Shown here: in pieces, positions 8,227 to 16,212 of the stretch
Layout: every line of letters starts with the position of its first letter
Position numbering within the stretch: position 1 is the stretch's first letter
NCBI RefSeq assembly: GCF_002803155.1
Contig: NZ_NNBP01000016.1
Coordinates: 62,001-126,000, forward strand
Source of the DNA: Streptomyces sp. CB02959
GTDB lineage: Bacteria; Actinomycetota; Actinomycetes; Streptomycetales; Streptomycetaceae
Reading direction: 5' to 3'
Length of the DNA stretch: 64,000 bases
Program-made: the position numbers and the translations under genes
Notes under the pieces: model-generated
The model's input: the letters and a program-made list of their open reading frames with translations, nothing else
Database searches by the model: none
What the model was told of the DNA's origin: nothing

Positions 8227-8239
8227 GCCGGCCGGGGCT

Positions 8240-8258
8240 GTCACGGCCCCCAGTGCAT
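8240..8258 (+). promoter_or_regulatory. 19-nt phage early element, copy B
   Basis: GTCACGGCCCCCAGTGCAT, 81 nt before the gp3-like start. A hairpin terminator follows 13 nt downstream, so a transcript from here would first meet that terminator. Confidence 0.7.
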
Positions 8259-8271
8259 GGAAGTAGCGAGA

Positions 8272-8297
8272 GGCCCGGCCCACGCGCCGGGCCTTTT
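8272..8297 (+). terminator. Hairpin terminator with T run
   Basis: GGCCCGGC and GCCGGGCC form an 8-bp stem with a 6-nt loop followed by TTTT. It lies between the nuclease and gp3-like genes, just after element copy B. Confidence 0.8.
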
Positions 8298-8339
8298 CGC
8301 TGTCTCATTTCCAAGCACTTCCCAAGGAGAGCCAGCACA

Positions 8340-9083
8340 GTGGCACCCCGCACCCTCCGCGTGTTCGACACCGACCCCAACGCCCGCCCCAAGGTCTTCA
8401 CTTCCGACTACGTGGGCCGATTCCGTGCCGGGCAGCAGCTCAACGGCCGCCCCGTGGCTCTGAAGGCGTGGCGCATCACGACCGGTGACCCGGAGGTGAG
8501 CAAGACCGTGGCTGATCTGTACGGCGGGACGCCCGAACCGTGGGAGACCACCAAGGAAGACTCTCTGGAGGTGCTGACCGACACGGACACCGTCAAGGTC
8601 ATCGTGGACGGCCCGGACGCCGTGACGTTCCGGATGGCGCTGTACGGCATGACCGGCAAGCCCATCCACGCCTGCGACGGCGTGGAGTTCACCGACCCAG
8701 AGGACCCGCGCCACGGCCAGCCGTGCGGCTGCCCCACCACGATCCAGGAGCGCAAGGCCGCAGCCAAGGCCGGCCACGGACCGAAGCCGGACCAGAGGGT
8801 GGAATTCCGACTGGCCGACGCCCCTGGGCTCGGCCGCTTCCGGCTCATGACCGGCTCCTGGGACTTCATGAAGAGCGTCGAAACCCTCTGGCGGGAGCTG
8901 GAGGCCGTCGGTGGTCCAGCCCTGTGTTCGCTGGGCCTGGAGCTGGTCGAGTTCACCACCAAGGCCGGGGTGGACGTGGCGTACCGAAAGCCGGTTCTGA
9001 CGGTGCACGGCCCCGCCTCGACGGAGGCCGGCCCGACCGTTCCCTTCCTGTCCAAGGCCACCGCGGATTCCGCACCGTTCTGA
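8340..9083 (+). CDS. phiC31 gp3-like recombination directionality factor
   Basis: 247 aa, GTG start preceded by AAGGAGAG. The N-terminus 'APRTLRVFDTDP', the 'DDYVGRF'-like motif, 'TTGDPEV', 'VADLYGGTP', the CDGVEF/'CGCP' pair of Cys motifs and 'LELVEFTTKAGVDVAYRKP' match what I know of the phiC31 and phiBT1 gp3 proteins (about 244 aa). gp3 binds the large serine integrase and switches it from integration to excision. This is the clearest family link in the prophage. No partner serine integrase is present in the window. Confidence 0.9.
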   Translation: MAPRTLRVFDTDPNARPKVFTSDYVGRFRAGQQLNGRPVALKAWRITTGDPEVSKTVADLYGGTPEPWETTKEDSLEVLTDTDTVKVIVDGPDAVTFRMALYGMTGKPIHACDGVEFTDPEDPRHGQPCGCPTTIQERKAAAKAGHGPKPDQRVEFRLADAPGLGRFRLMTGSWDFMKSVETLWRELEAVGGPALCSLGLELVEFTTKAGVDVAYRKPVLTVHGPASTEAGPTVPFLSKATADSAPF

Positions 9084-9169
9084 TCGCACCCGTCTGACCA
9101 ACGAACTTCGGCCGGCTGTGTGCCCGATGCGGCGCGCGGCCGGCCTGGCATGAACCAAAGGAGAGCACA

Positions 9170-9451
9170 GTGGCCAAGAGAGGCCATATCCATGACTTCA
9201 CCGGTCAGGAGATCCGCGAGGGGGACACCCTGGTGTACGCGGCCCGACGCGGCAACAGTGTGCGCATGGCGGAGGCCGTCGTCCTGCGGACCTACACCGA
9301 GAACTACAAGGGCCGCGTCCTCCCCATGCTGAAGGTGAAGCCGACCGGCAACGAGAGCGGCTGGGTCAAGCGCTCCACGTTCCGAGTGGAGACGGTGGCG
9401 GCCGAACACGTCGCCGTGACAGTCCCGGCGGAGGTGCCGGCCAGTGTCTGA
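9170..9451 (+). CDS. Small phage early protein, SH3-like
   Basis: 93 aa, GTG with AAAGGAGAG upstream. Beta-rich and basic: 'GQEIREGDTLVYAARRGN' followed by 'EAVVLRTYTENYKGR' suggests a small barrel of the SH3 or KOW type. Its 3' end overlaps the next small gene by 8 nt. No specific function is recognised; such proteins are common in the early operons of phiC31-like phages. Confidence 0.75.
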   Translation: MAKRGHIHDFTGQEIREGDTLVYAARRGNSVRMAEAVVLRTYTENYKGRVLPMLKVKPTGNESGWVKRSTFRVETVAAEHVAVTVPAEVPASV

Positions 9452-9563
9452 CGTGCTCCTGGTCCTGGCGGTCATCGCAATGGCAATGGCCATCGCCGGT
9501 CGCGCCGCCTGGTTCCTGCTGACCCTGGGCGTGGGTCTGGCGGCTGTTCGACGGAGCCGCTGA
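9444..9563 (+). CDS. 39-aa single-pass membrane protein
   Basis: GTG at 9444 inside the end of the previous gene; TGA at 9561-9563 overlaps the ATG of the next gene. The product is almost wholly hydrophobic ('LLVLAVIAMAMAIAG', 'WFLLTLGVGLAAV') and ends in a basic tail RRSR. The gapless overlaps on both sides and the membrane profile support a real small gene. Function unknown. Confidence 0.6.
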   Translation: MSDVLLVLAVIAMAMAIAGRAAWFLLTLGVGLAAVRRSR

Positions 9564-10018
9564 TGAGCAACCCGGCCAAGCGGAAGGGGACGGCCTGGGA
9601 GCGGGAGGTCCGGCACTACCTGAACACCGCCCTCGGCCAGTACGTGGACCACTGGAAGGACGCGGCCTATCCCTGGAAGGACCCGCACGACCCGGACAAC
9701 GTCATCCGGCCGGCGCAGACCGGAGCACGGGACGTGGGAGACCTCCACGCCCGGCCGTTCGTGCTGGAGTGCAAGGCTGAACGTTCCATCCGTCTGGCCG
9801 ACTACGTACGGCAGGCCAAGCGGGAGGCCACGCACGCGGGGTTCCCGCTTGGGGTGGCCATCGTCAAGGCGCCGCGGCGATCCGCGGCGGACGGGTACGC
9901 AGTCATGGATCTGGCCACGTTCGCCCAAGTGTTGGTCCTGCTGCGCAGGTCAGAGGCAGGAGACAATAATGAGCGATTGGATCGGCTTGTTCTTGGAACG
10001 GATGGCCTTATGGGGTGA
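9563..10018 (+). CDS. Holliday-junction-resolvase-like PD-(D/E)XK nuclease
   Basis: 151 aa, ATG overlapping the previous stop. 'KRKGTAWEREVRHYLN' is the N-terminal helix with the conserved Glu, 'GARDVGDL' and 'FVLECKAER' supply the Asp and E-x-K catalytic residues, as in archaeal-type Hjc resolvases and the phage VRR-like nucleases. It likely cleaves branched DNA during replication or packaging. The last 20 residues look irregular and a separate tiny frame with its own ribosome site begins inside them, so the original C-terminus may have been altered. Confidence 0.8.
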   Translation: MSNPAKRKGTAWEREVRHYLNTALGQYVDHWKDAAYPWKDPHDPDNVIRPAQTGARDVGDLHARPFVLECKAERSIRLADYVRQAKREATHAGFPLGVAIVKAPRRSAADGYAVMDLATFAQVLVLLRRSEAGDNNERLDRLVLGTDGLMG

Positions 10019-10043
10019 TCGGCTTCGCCTGTCAGTCAGGTGA
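9969..10043 (+). CDS. Possible 24-aa peptide or truncated gene
   Basis: ATG at 9969 has AGGAG 6 nt upstream, a good site. It encodes MSDWIGLFLERMALWGDRLR plus four residues, then TGA. It overlaps the end of the nuclease gene and is followed by the low-GC insertion at 10085, so it may be the stump of a gene cut by that insertion. Confidence 0.35.
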   Translation: MSDWIGLFLERMALWGDRLRLSVR

Positions 10044-10084
10044 ACCTCTCCTCGTCGGTGTGGTGTCAGCGCTACGGGTGGTAA

Positions 10085-10897
10085 ATGAGGCACGTGAGTT
10101 ACCCACCACCCACTGGCCCGCCGAGTGGTCCCCTGTACGAGGGGCCGGGGTCAGGTCCTCAGCCCCCTCCACCCCCTCAGCCTCCGCGGCGTTCTTGGTG
10201 GCGCACTCCGCCTGTGCTCATTGGCGCTGCCACTGTGGTTGTTGCAATTGCGGTTGTGCTCTACTTCGTTCTCGGCGGTGGCAAAGGTGGAGGCAACGCT
10301 TCGGCAATTCCGAATATCGACTCGTCTGTAGCAGCCAGCGATCTCGCGAAGCGCGTGACGCTGACGCCAGCAGACTGGGGCCCTGAGTTTACGCAAGACT
10401 CTCCATACGAGAGTAGCGAATTGTCTGGAAATACCGTCGACCAGAACTGCAATTATGTGTCGCAAACGCTAGACAATGCTCTCGCCACTCTCCGGCGCAA
10501 CGTCAAAAAACCAGACGGCGCAGTAATTGCCGTATCTATTTTCACTGCCTATCAGGCAACGGGCTCTGCCCAGTCCATCATTTCCCGGCATCACGACGAG
10601 CTGCAGAGATGCACTGCGGAGACGCAAGGCAAGGTGCGGTTTGACGATGTTCATGCGGCTGCAATTCCGGAAATTAAAGGCTTCGATGAAGTAGTGGCCG
10701 AGGAAGGCCATCAGGCCACCGATCAAAATGGACAGAAGGCGGATATTTCCTACACATATCTCACTGGCCGAAAAGGGAAATTCGTACTCGAGGCGGAAAG
10801 TGACTCCGCGCCCGGGAGTCAGGTGCAGAACCGCAGCGATACGGTCAGCGCCCTCCAACTCATGCTGAGGCGCCTTGAGAATGGCGGGTCGAAGTGA
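10085..10897 (+). CDS. Membrane-anchored extracellular sensor-like protein (moron)
   Basis: 270 aa. Residues 1-37 are Pro/Gly-rich and cytoplasmic, 43-63 form one membrane segment ('PVLIGAATVVVAIAVVLYFV'), and the rest is outside. The outer domain has 'VTLTPADWGPEF' and two Cys ('QNCNY', 'LQRCTAE') as in PknH-type sensor domains and related Streptomyces lipoproteins. Base composition is clearly lower in GC than the phage genes around it, it has no role in replication, and it splits the early operon. It may change the lysogen surface or exclude other phages; that is inference. A GTG at 10094 is an alternative start. Confidence 0.7.
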   Translation: MRHVSYPPPTGPPSGPLYEGPGSGPQPPPPPQPPRRSWWRTPPVLIGAATVVVAIAVVLYFVLGGGKGGGNASAIPNIDSSVAASDLAKRVTLTPADWGPEFTQDSPYESSELSGNTVDQNCNYVSQTLDNALATLRRNVKKPDGAVIAVSIFTAYQATGSAQSIISRHHDELQRCTAETQGKVRFDDVHAAAIPEIKGFDEVVAEEGHQATDQNGQKADISYTYLTGRKGKFVLEAESDSAPGSQVQNRSDTVSALQLMLRRLENGGSK

Positions 10898-10980
10898 TGT
10901 CCGTGGCGCTCAGCTACGACTGATTGGCCGGATACACCGACCATGCTGCCGAGTGCAGCTAGATGACGACCTCCTTGAAG

Positions 10981-11023
10981 CGGGCGTGTCACGGACCCCA
11001 GTGCATGGGGCCGGACACGCCCG
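10981..11023 (+). terminator. Hairpin enclosing element copy C
   Basis: CGGGCGTGTC (10981-10990) and GACACGCCCG (11014-11023) are perfect 10-bp complements, with a shorter CCCC/GGGG pair inside the loop. CTTTC follows. The stem overlaps the left end of element copy C, so promoter and hairpin share sequence. Confidence 0.6.
10988..11006 (+). promoter_or_regulatory. 19-nt phage early element, copy C
   Basis: GTCACGGACCCCAGTGCAT, 37 nt before the GTG of the primase gene at 11044. Confidence 0.7.
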
Positions 11024-11043
11024 CTTTCGCATGAGGAGAACCC

Positions 11044-12636
11044 GTGACGACCCCGACCAAGGACCTGACCCAGTTCCTGGCCCAGTTCCCGGAGGTGCTG
11101 GAGGAGCGTGGGGAGTACGGAGTTCCCTGTCCTGTCCACGACGACAACCACCCCAGCCTGTTCTTCCGCCTGAAGGAGGACGGCAGGCTCCTGGTTCGGT
11201 GCTGGGCTGGCTGCGACCGGGACGCGATCCTGGCGGCCCTGGGCATGCGGCCGGCGGACCTGTTCGACTGGGCGCCCGGCAAGGGCGCGCGGGCATCCGC
11301 CAAGCCGCTGCCCGGCGATCTGGACCCCGGGTGTCTGGCGGCCCTGGCGCAGTACGTGGACACCACGAACGTTGCCTACCTGGACCCGGAGCACCCAGAA
11401 GCTCGGGACTACGTGCTCCGGCGCTTTGGCCTGGAGCCGGAGCGCGCGGTGGCCCTGGGCCTGGGCCTGCACTTTCCCGGCCTGGACGACCGGTTTCCCT
11501 ACCGCTCCACCGCGTACGAGAAGTACGCCCGCTTGACCGTGCCACTGAACGACTTCAGCGGCCGTCCCCGTGGCCTTCAGGGCCGGGACCTGAGCGGGCA
11601 CTGTCCTGCTCGGTGGCTGTCGATCACCAATCCGGAGGGTATGGCCTGGAACAAGTACGGCGTGTTCACCGCTCACAGCGGCTTCGGCACCGTCCTGATC
11701 ACCGAAGGCCCCGGCGACGCGTTGACGGCCGTGGGCGTCGGCTACGACGCCGTGGCGATCCGCGGAGCCGGCCTGGCCCGCAATGACGCACTGGTGGAGG
11801 AACTGGCCAAGAGCCTCCAGGATCGGGACGTGGTCTTGGCCGGCGACCGCGACACCGCCGGGGCTCAGTTCACTCAGGTCCTGGCGGACGCCCTGGTCCG
11901 CGGCGGGGTCATGGTGCGGCGCGTGGAGATCCCCCCCGCCGGGGACGACCTGAGCGACTGGCGCGCCCGCGACCCGGAGTCGTTCCCCGGCCAGCTCCAC
12001 GCGGCCGTCCGCCGGGCACCGTTCCATGTCCTGGACGAGCAGCCCGAACCCGTTTCGTCCGCGTCGACGGCCGGCGACTCCGGGCCCCTGCCGCTTACGG
12101 ACCTGGGCAACGCCACGCGGCTTTACCTCCAGCTCGGCGGCCACGTCCGAATGGTGCCCGGCATCGGGGTCTACAAGTGGCACGGGACGCACTGGCAACT
12201 CATCCCGAAGGAAGCGTTGTACGCGGACGTGCGGACGGTGATCCAGGCGCTGGAGGATGAGGCCGGCCACGATCCGGAGAAGCGTGCCCGGTGGGCGCTG
12301 AAGTCGCAGGATTCCGGGCGGGTCAAGGCCATGGTGGAGATGCTGGCGAGCATCCCTGGTGTGTACGCGACGGCCGACCGGTTCGACGCCGACCCGAACC
12401 TGTTGGCGTTTAAGAACGCGGTGGTGGATCTGCGCACCGGCCAGACCCGGCCGCACGATCCGGCGGATATGAACACACGGCCGTCCTGGAAGTGGACTAC
12501 CGCCCGGAGGCCCAGGCGCCCCGTTGGGAGCGGTTCTTGCAGGAATGCCATCCCCACGCATCCGACATGCCCAACTTCCTTCAGCTGCTCACCGGCTACG
12601 GGATCACCGGGTACGGCGTCGAACGCTGCTTTGTGA
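11044..12636 (+). pseudogene. Primase half of a frameshifted primase-helicase
   Basis: GTG at 11044 with GAGGAG upstream. Residues 1-80 hold a CHC2-type zinc finger ('YGVPCPVHDDNHPSLFFR', 'VRCWAGCDRDAIL'). Residues 210-290 are a TOPRIM domain ('VLITEGPGDALTA', 'VVLAGDRDTAGA', 'GDDLSDW'). From residue 350 the start of a P4-type helicase (D5_N region) follows ('LLAFKNAVVDLRTG'). Near 12475-12482, after 'DPADMNT', correct sequence continues in another frame ('AVLEVDYRPEA'), so one base appears to be missing. The frame then runs as nonsense to 12636. phiC31 has a comparable primase-helicase. Confidence 0.8.
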
Positions 12637-13481
12637 TGCACGTCGGCCCCACGACGAACGGGAAGACCACGTTCACGGAGACCCTGGAACGGGTGTTCCG
12701 GGAGATCACGAAGCGGGCGGACCCCGCGCTCTTCCAGAAGCGGCGGGAGTCCGGCGGCCCCCGGGCAGACGTTGTCAGCCTACGCGGCCGGCGCCTGGTG
12801 ATCTCCTCCGAGTGGCCCGCGAACATGCCTCTCGATCAGGCCCTGATGAAGGCGGTCACCGGGGACCAGACGATCACGGCCCGGGGCGTCTACGCCAGGG
12901 AGGAGCTGACGTTCCGGCCGGTGTGCCTGGTGCAGGTGGACACCAACTACCCTCCCGACGTTGATGCCACCGACCAGGCGCTCTGGCAACGCGTGCGGGT
13001 CGTTCCGTGGATGGAGGACTTCCGGGGACGTGAGGACAAGCGACTGAAGGAGGCGTTGGCGACGGAGCGAGAGGGCATCGCAGCATGGGCGGTTCGTGGG
13101 GCCGTGGCCTGGTACCGGGAGCACGCCGCCGGCCGGGGCCTGGTCTTCCCGGAGGCGGTGGAGCGCCGGACCGCCCACTACCGCGACACCAGCCACCCCC
13201 TGGCCGGGTTCGTGGGTGAGGAGTTTGTGGTCCAGGAGGGCGCCCGGGTTCCTCGCACGGACGTGTGGGAGCGATACCGCACATGGGCAGAGGAGTGCGG
13301 TATCCGGCACACAATGACGCGCCCCAGGTTCTACGACGCCATGCGCACTTTCCCCGGAGTGCGGGAGAGCAAAGTCAACGGGAACCGAGTCCTGGCAAAT
13401 CTGGCGGACGCGCGAACAGCGTCACGGGCCCCAGTGGATGCGGGTACCTCAGACATCTTCGGCCAGCCCAGGACCGCGTAA
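12492..13481 (+). pseudogene. Helicase half of the frameshifted primase-helicase
   Basis: The frame begins in effect near 12482 and carries the superfamily 3 helicase of P4/D5-type primases: Walker A 'HVGPTTNGKTTFTETL', Walker B-like and sensor segments ('LRGRRLVISSEWPAN', 'VCLVQVDTNYPPDV'), then the arginine-rich 'QRVRVVPW' and a winged-helix tail. It would unwind DNA at the phage replication fork. A GTG at 12492 could permit separate translation, but no ribosome site is seen there. The 3' end (after 'LANLADARTAS') runs over element copy D. Confidence 0.8.
13421..13439 (+). promoter_or_regulatory. 19-nt phage early element, copy D
   Basis: GTCACGGGCCCCAGTGGAT, identical to copy A over all 19 bases. 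It lies inside the last codons of the helicase half and 121 nt before the polymerase ATG, with a strong terminator in between. Confidence 0.7.
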
Positions 13482-13488
13482 GCGCGTG

Positions 13489-13528
13489 ACGAAAAGGGGC
13501 CGTCCCACCCGGGGCGGCCCCTTTTCGT
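13489..13528 (+). terminator. Strong hairpin terminator
   Basis: ACGAAAAGGGGCCG and CGGCCCCTTTTCGT are perfect 14-bp complements around a 12-nt loop. The symmetric A and T runs could stop transcription from both sides. It follows the helicase stop by 7 nt. Confidence 0.85.
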
Positions 13529-13560
13529 ATGTCACGGCGCGGGCCGGCGGCCGACGCACC

Positions 13561-15762
13561 ATGACGGAGCCCGCGTTGATCACCCACCGCCACCAACTGG
13601 CCGGCGACCAGACCACCATCTACGCCCTGGAGACAGAGGACGACGCGCTCCAGGCCCGGGACTGGCTGACCGCACGCCAGCCGCGTTCGCTGGCCCTGGA
13701 TACCGAGACCAGCGGCCTGGACACCTTCAGCCCGAGTCACTGCCTGCGGACCGTGCAGTACGGCACCGCGGATACCGCGTTCGTCGTCCCCGTCGAACGC
13801 GGGCCGGCCTTCACGGAGCTGGCCCGCACGGTGGTGACCCGGTGTCCGGAGCTGGTGATCCATAACGCCGCCTACGACCTGTTGGTTCTGGATCGGCACG
13901 GCGTCGCGTCGCTGGAGTCCGTCGCACCGAGGGTGCGGGACACCAAGATCCTCGCCCACCTCTGTGACAGCAGGCAGGATTTCGAAGGGGGCGTGGGCGT
14001 CAGCCTCAAACCGCTGTCCGCCTGGTACGTGGACCCGGCGGCACCGGACACCCAGGCTGGCCTGAACCGGGTGTTCAGGTCCTACGGCCTGACCAAGGAA
14101 ACCGGCTGGGCCCAAGTGCCGTACCAGGACGAGGTCTACCAGCGCTACGCCGGCCTGGACGTGCTCCTGGCCGCCCGGCTGCGCCCCCACCTGGAACAGG
14201 AGCTGGTCCGCCACAGCATCCCGGACACGCTGGTGGAGTACGAGCACCAGCTCATGACCATCTGCGCAGCCATGGAGCGTCGCGGCATGCTCCTTGACGT
14301 GCCGTACACGGAGGGCCTGGTGAACCGACTTGAGGAGCAGGCGGCCACGCACTCCGCGAGGGCGGCCCGGTACGGCGTCGAGAACGTCAACAGTGACCGC
14401 CAGGTGGTGGCTGCGCTCCAGGGCATGGGAGAGAGCTGGGAGGAGACGACCGGTTCCGGGGCCCCGTCGGTGGCCAAGGAGGTGCTGTTGCCCCTGGCGG
14501 ATCTGAACGGCAAGTGGGAGCGGTTGGAGGTCCGCACGCCCAACCCGTTGGCGGACGCGGTCCTTCGCGCCAAGCGGGCGTCCAAGTGGCGCACGTCGTA
14601 CGCCGTGGCCATGCTCGCGAACCGCGACGCCCAGGACCGTATCCACCCGAAGATCAACACTCTTGGTGCGAAGACGGGGCGGGCCTCCGTTTCGGACCCG
14701 CCGCTCCAACAACTTCCCTCCAAGGGTTGGGAAATCCGCCGGAGCGTCGTGGCGGAATCCGGTGCCGCCTACTTCAGCGTGGATCAATCCAGTGTGGAAT
14801 TGGTTGTCTTGGCGGCCCTGTCGCAGGAACCGCGCATGTGCCAGGCCATCCGTGACGGCCGCAACCTCCACGACCACACGGCCACGCTCATGTTCGGGCC
14901 CGCGTTCACCAAGCATCAACGCGGTTTGGCGAAAATCGCGGGCCTGGGAACGTCGTACCAGGGCGGCGCGGCGACACTGGCGAGGCAGACCGGCCTTGCC
15001 GTTTCAGTCATGCGGGACACTCTGGCCCGCTATGCGCGGGCCTACCCGGGAATTCGCCGCCAGGAGGGCAGGGTGGCCGCGCTGGAAGCGCTCCGCCGCT
15101 ACGACCCCGACGGTGGAGCACTGTTCAGCACCTACGCCCATGCCCGCATCAAGGGCGCCATGACCGACTCCGCCAACACCAGCTCCGGGCCGACGGTTTC
15201 GGCCGACGCGGTGGCCACCTTCAAGGGGTGCCTAGGGATCGTCGGCGGCGACATGGAGGCCGCGGAATACCTCGCCACCGTCCTGCCCTCCAGCCACCAC
15301 CGGCTGAGCGCCGAGACCGCCCACAGGGTCCGCCAGGCCCTGGAGGGCGCGGAGTCCCTGGACGGTCCGGCACACGCCGGCGACGCGTTCGTTTCGCTGA
15401 GCGACACCATGGCAGACCCGTACCGGTGCGGAGTGCCGGAGGACCTAGTGGAGCCGGCCGACGAAGCCCGCCACGACCAGGCCCGCAAGGCCGCACTGGC
15501 GAATGCACTCCTGGAGACGCTGTCCGGCAACGCCGCGCGCATCGTCCGGATGGTCTTCGGGTTCGAGCCCGAGACCCACCTGTTCAGCGGCTACGACCAC
15601 AACGGCCTCCCGATACCCGACCACACCGCGATAGCCCAGGAACTGGGCATCACCCCGGCCACCTCCCGGCAGACGTTGAAGCGCGCCCTGGACCGCCTCC
15701 GCGCACGCGTCGAAACACTGGCCCTGGAGGGCGTGGACCTGGACGTGGACCTGGCCGCGTGA
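13561..15762 (+). CDS. Truncated family A DNA polymerase fused to sigma factor regions 2-4
   Basis: 733 aa from ATG 13561. Residues 40-220 are a 3'-5' exonuclease (Asp47 and Glu49 in 'ALDTETSG', later 'VIHNAAYDLLVLD'). Residues about 340-500 are polymerase palm and fingers: motif A with Asp408 ('FSVDQSSVELVVLA') and motif B (Arg454, Lys458, Tyr466). Motif C is absent. Instead, from about residue 503 the sequence is sigma-factor-like: 'EALRRYDPDGGALFSTYAHA' then 'RIKGAM' (region 2.2-2.3), 'VSLSDTMADP' (region 3/4 boundary) and a region 4 helix-turn-helix at 688-714 ('AIAQELGITPATSRQTLKRA'). A deletion joining two phage genes in frame is the simplest explanation. The exonuclease and the sigma C-terminal half could still fold; the polymerase should be inactive. 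Confidence 0.85.
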   Translation: MTEPALITHRHQLAGDQTTIYALETEDDALQARDWLTARQPRSLALDTETSGLDTFSPSHCLRTVQYGTADTAFVVPVERGPAFTELARTVVTRCPELVIHNAAYDLLVLDRHGVASLESVAPRVRDTKILAHLCDSRQDFEGGVGVSLKPLSAWYVDPAAPDTQAGLNRVFRSYGLTKETGWAQVPYQDEVYQRYAGLDVLLAARLRPHLEQELVRHSIPDTLVEYEHQLMTICAAMERRGMLLDVPYTEGLVNRLEEQAATHSARAARYGVENVNSDRQVVAALQGMGESWEETTGSGAPSVAKEVLLPLADLNGKWERLEVRTPNPLADAVLRAKRASKWRTSYAVAMLANRDAQDRIHPKINTLGAKTGRASVSDPPLQQLPSKGWEIRRSVVAESGAAYFSVDQSSVELVVLAALSQEPRMCQAIRDGRNLHDHTATLMFGPAFTKHQRGLAKIAGLGTSYQGGAATLARQTGLAVSVMRDTLARYARAYPGIRRQEGRVAALEALRRYDPDGGALFSTYAHARIKGAMTDSANTSSGPTVSADAVATFKGCLGIVGGDMEAAEYLATVLPSSHHRLSAETAHRVRQALEGAESLDGPAHAGDAFVSLSDTMADPYRCGVPEDLVEPADEARHDQARKAALANALLETLSGNAARIVRMVFGFEPETHLFSGYDHNGLPIPDHTAIAQELGITPATSRQTLKRALDRLRARVETLALEGVDLDVDLAA

Positions 15763-16046
15763 CCCGACGCCGCAGGCGCCCGGCTCCAGCTCGGCGCCCG
15801 ACAAGACGGCGCCGGCCTCCGCCGTACGACCGGGACGAAGTCCTGGCCCGCTGGTCCGGCTGCGCCTACTGCGACGGCCCAGCGGAGGAACTGGACCACG
15901 TGCTCCCCCTCGCCCGCGGAGGCCGGGACACAGCGGACAACGTCGTGGCCGCCTGCCGCACCTGCAACGCATCCAAGTACACCCACACCCTGGCCTGTTG
16001 GGCCCTGAGCAAAGGAAGCGCCACCCCGTGCGCATGCGATTCATGA
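15759..16046 (+). CDS. HNH endonuclease
   Basis: 95 aa; GTG at 15759 overlaps the previous TGA. A very basic N-terminus (RRRRRPAPARRPTRRRRP) is followed by the HNH fold: 'CAYCDGPAEELDHVLPLARG' with the Asp-His pair, 'DNVVAACRTCNASK' with Asn and the second Cys pair binding a structural zinc. Phage HNH proteins nick or cut DNA, in packaging or as homing enzymes. Here it belongs to the early/replication group. Confidence 0.85.
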   Translation: MTRRRRRPAPARRPTRRRRPPPYDRDEVLARWSGCAYCDGPAEELDHVLPLARGGRDTADNVVAACRTCNASKYTHTLACWALSKGSATPCACDS

Positions 16047-16177
16047 CCTTGGAAGACGCCACCCTGGCCGGTGCCTCCGTGATGGACCTGGGCCGGGACC
16101 TGGAGCTGGAGGTGGAGGTGGCGGTGGGCCCGCACGACGGCGGAGCCCCGTGGCCGCTGGTCGATGCCGACGGCTAG
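16028..16177 (+). CDS. 49-aa hypothetical acidic protein
   Basis: GTG at 16028 overlaps the end of the HNH gene; TAG at 16175-16177. Contains an acidic 'GRDLELEVEVAVG' strand-like stretch. Small, no known motif, plausible by overlap and codon use only. Confidence 0.45.
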   Translation: MRMRFMTLEDATLAGASVMDLGRDLELEVEVAVGPHDGGAPWPLVDADG

Positions 16178-16212
16178 GCCACGAGGAACGCAGAACACCC
16201 CGGAGGAAGATC

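Noticed and set aside
8408..9928. 506-codon leftward open frame across the gp3-like and following genes
   Set aside because: Antisense to well-supported genes; composition typical of GC-rich shadow frames; no start signal.
12470..12490. Programmed -1 frameshift in the primase-helicase
   Set aside because: No slippery heptamer or obvious downstream stem at the frame change; simple base loss fits better given other lesions in the prophage.
13531..13537. Another GTCACGG just before the polymerase start
   Set aside because: Only seven bases match and the right half of the element is absent; chance match in GC-rich DNA.
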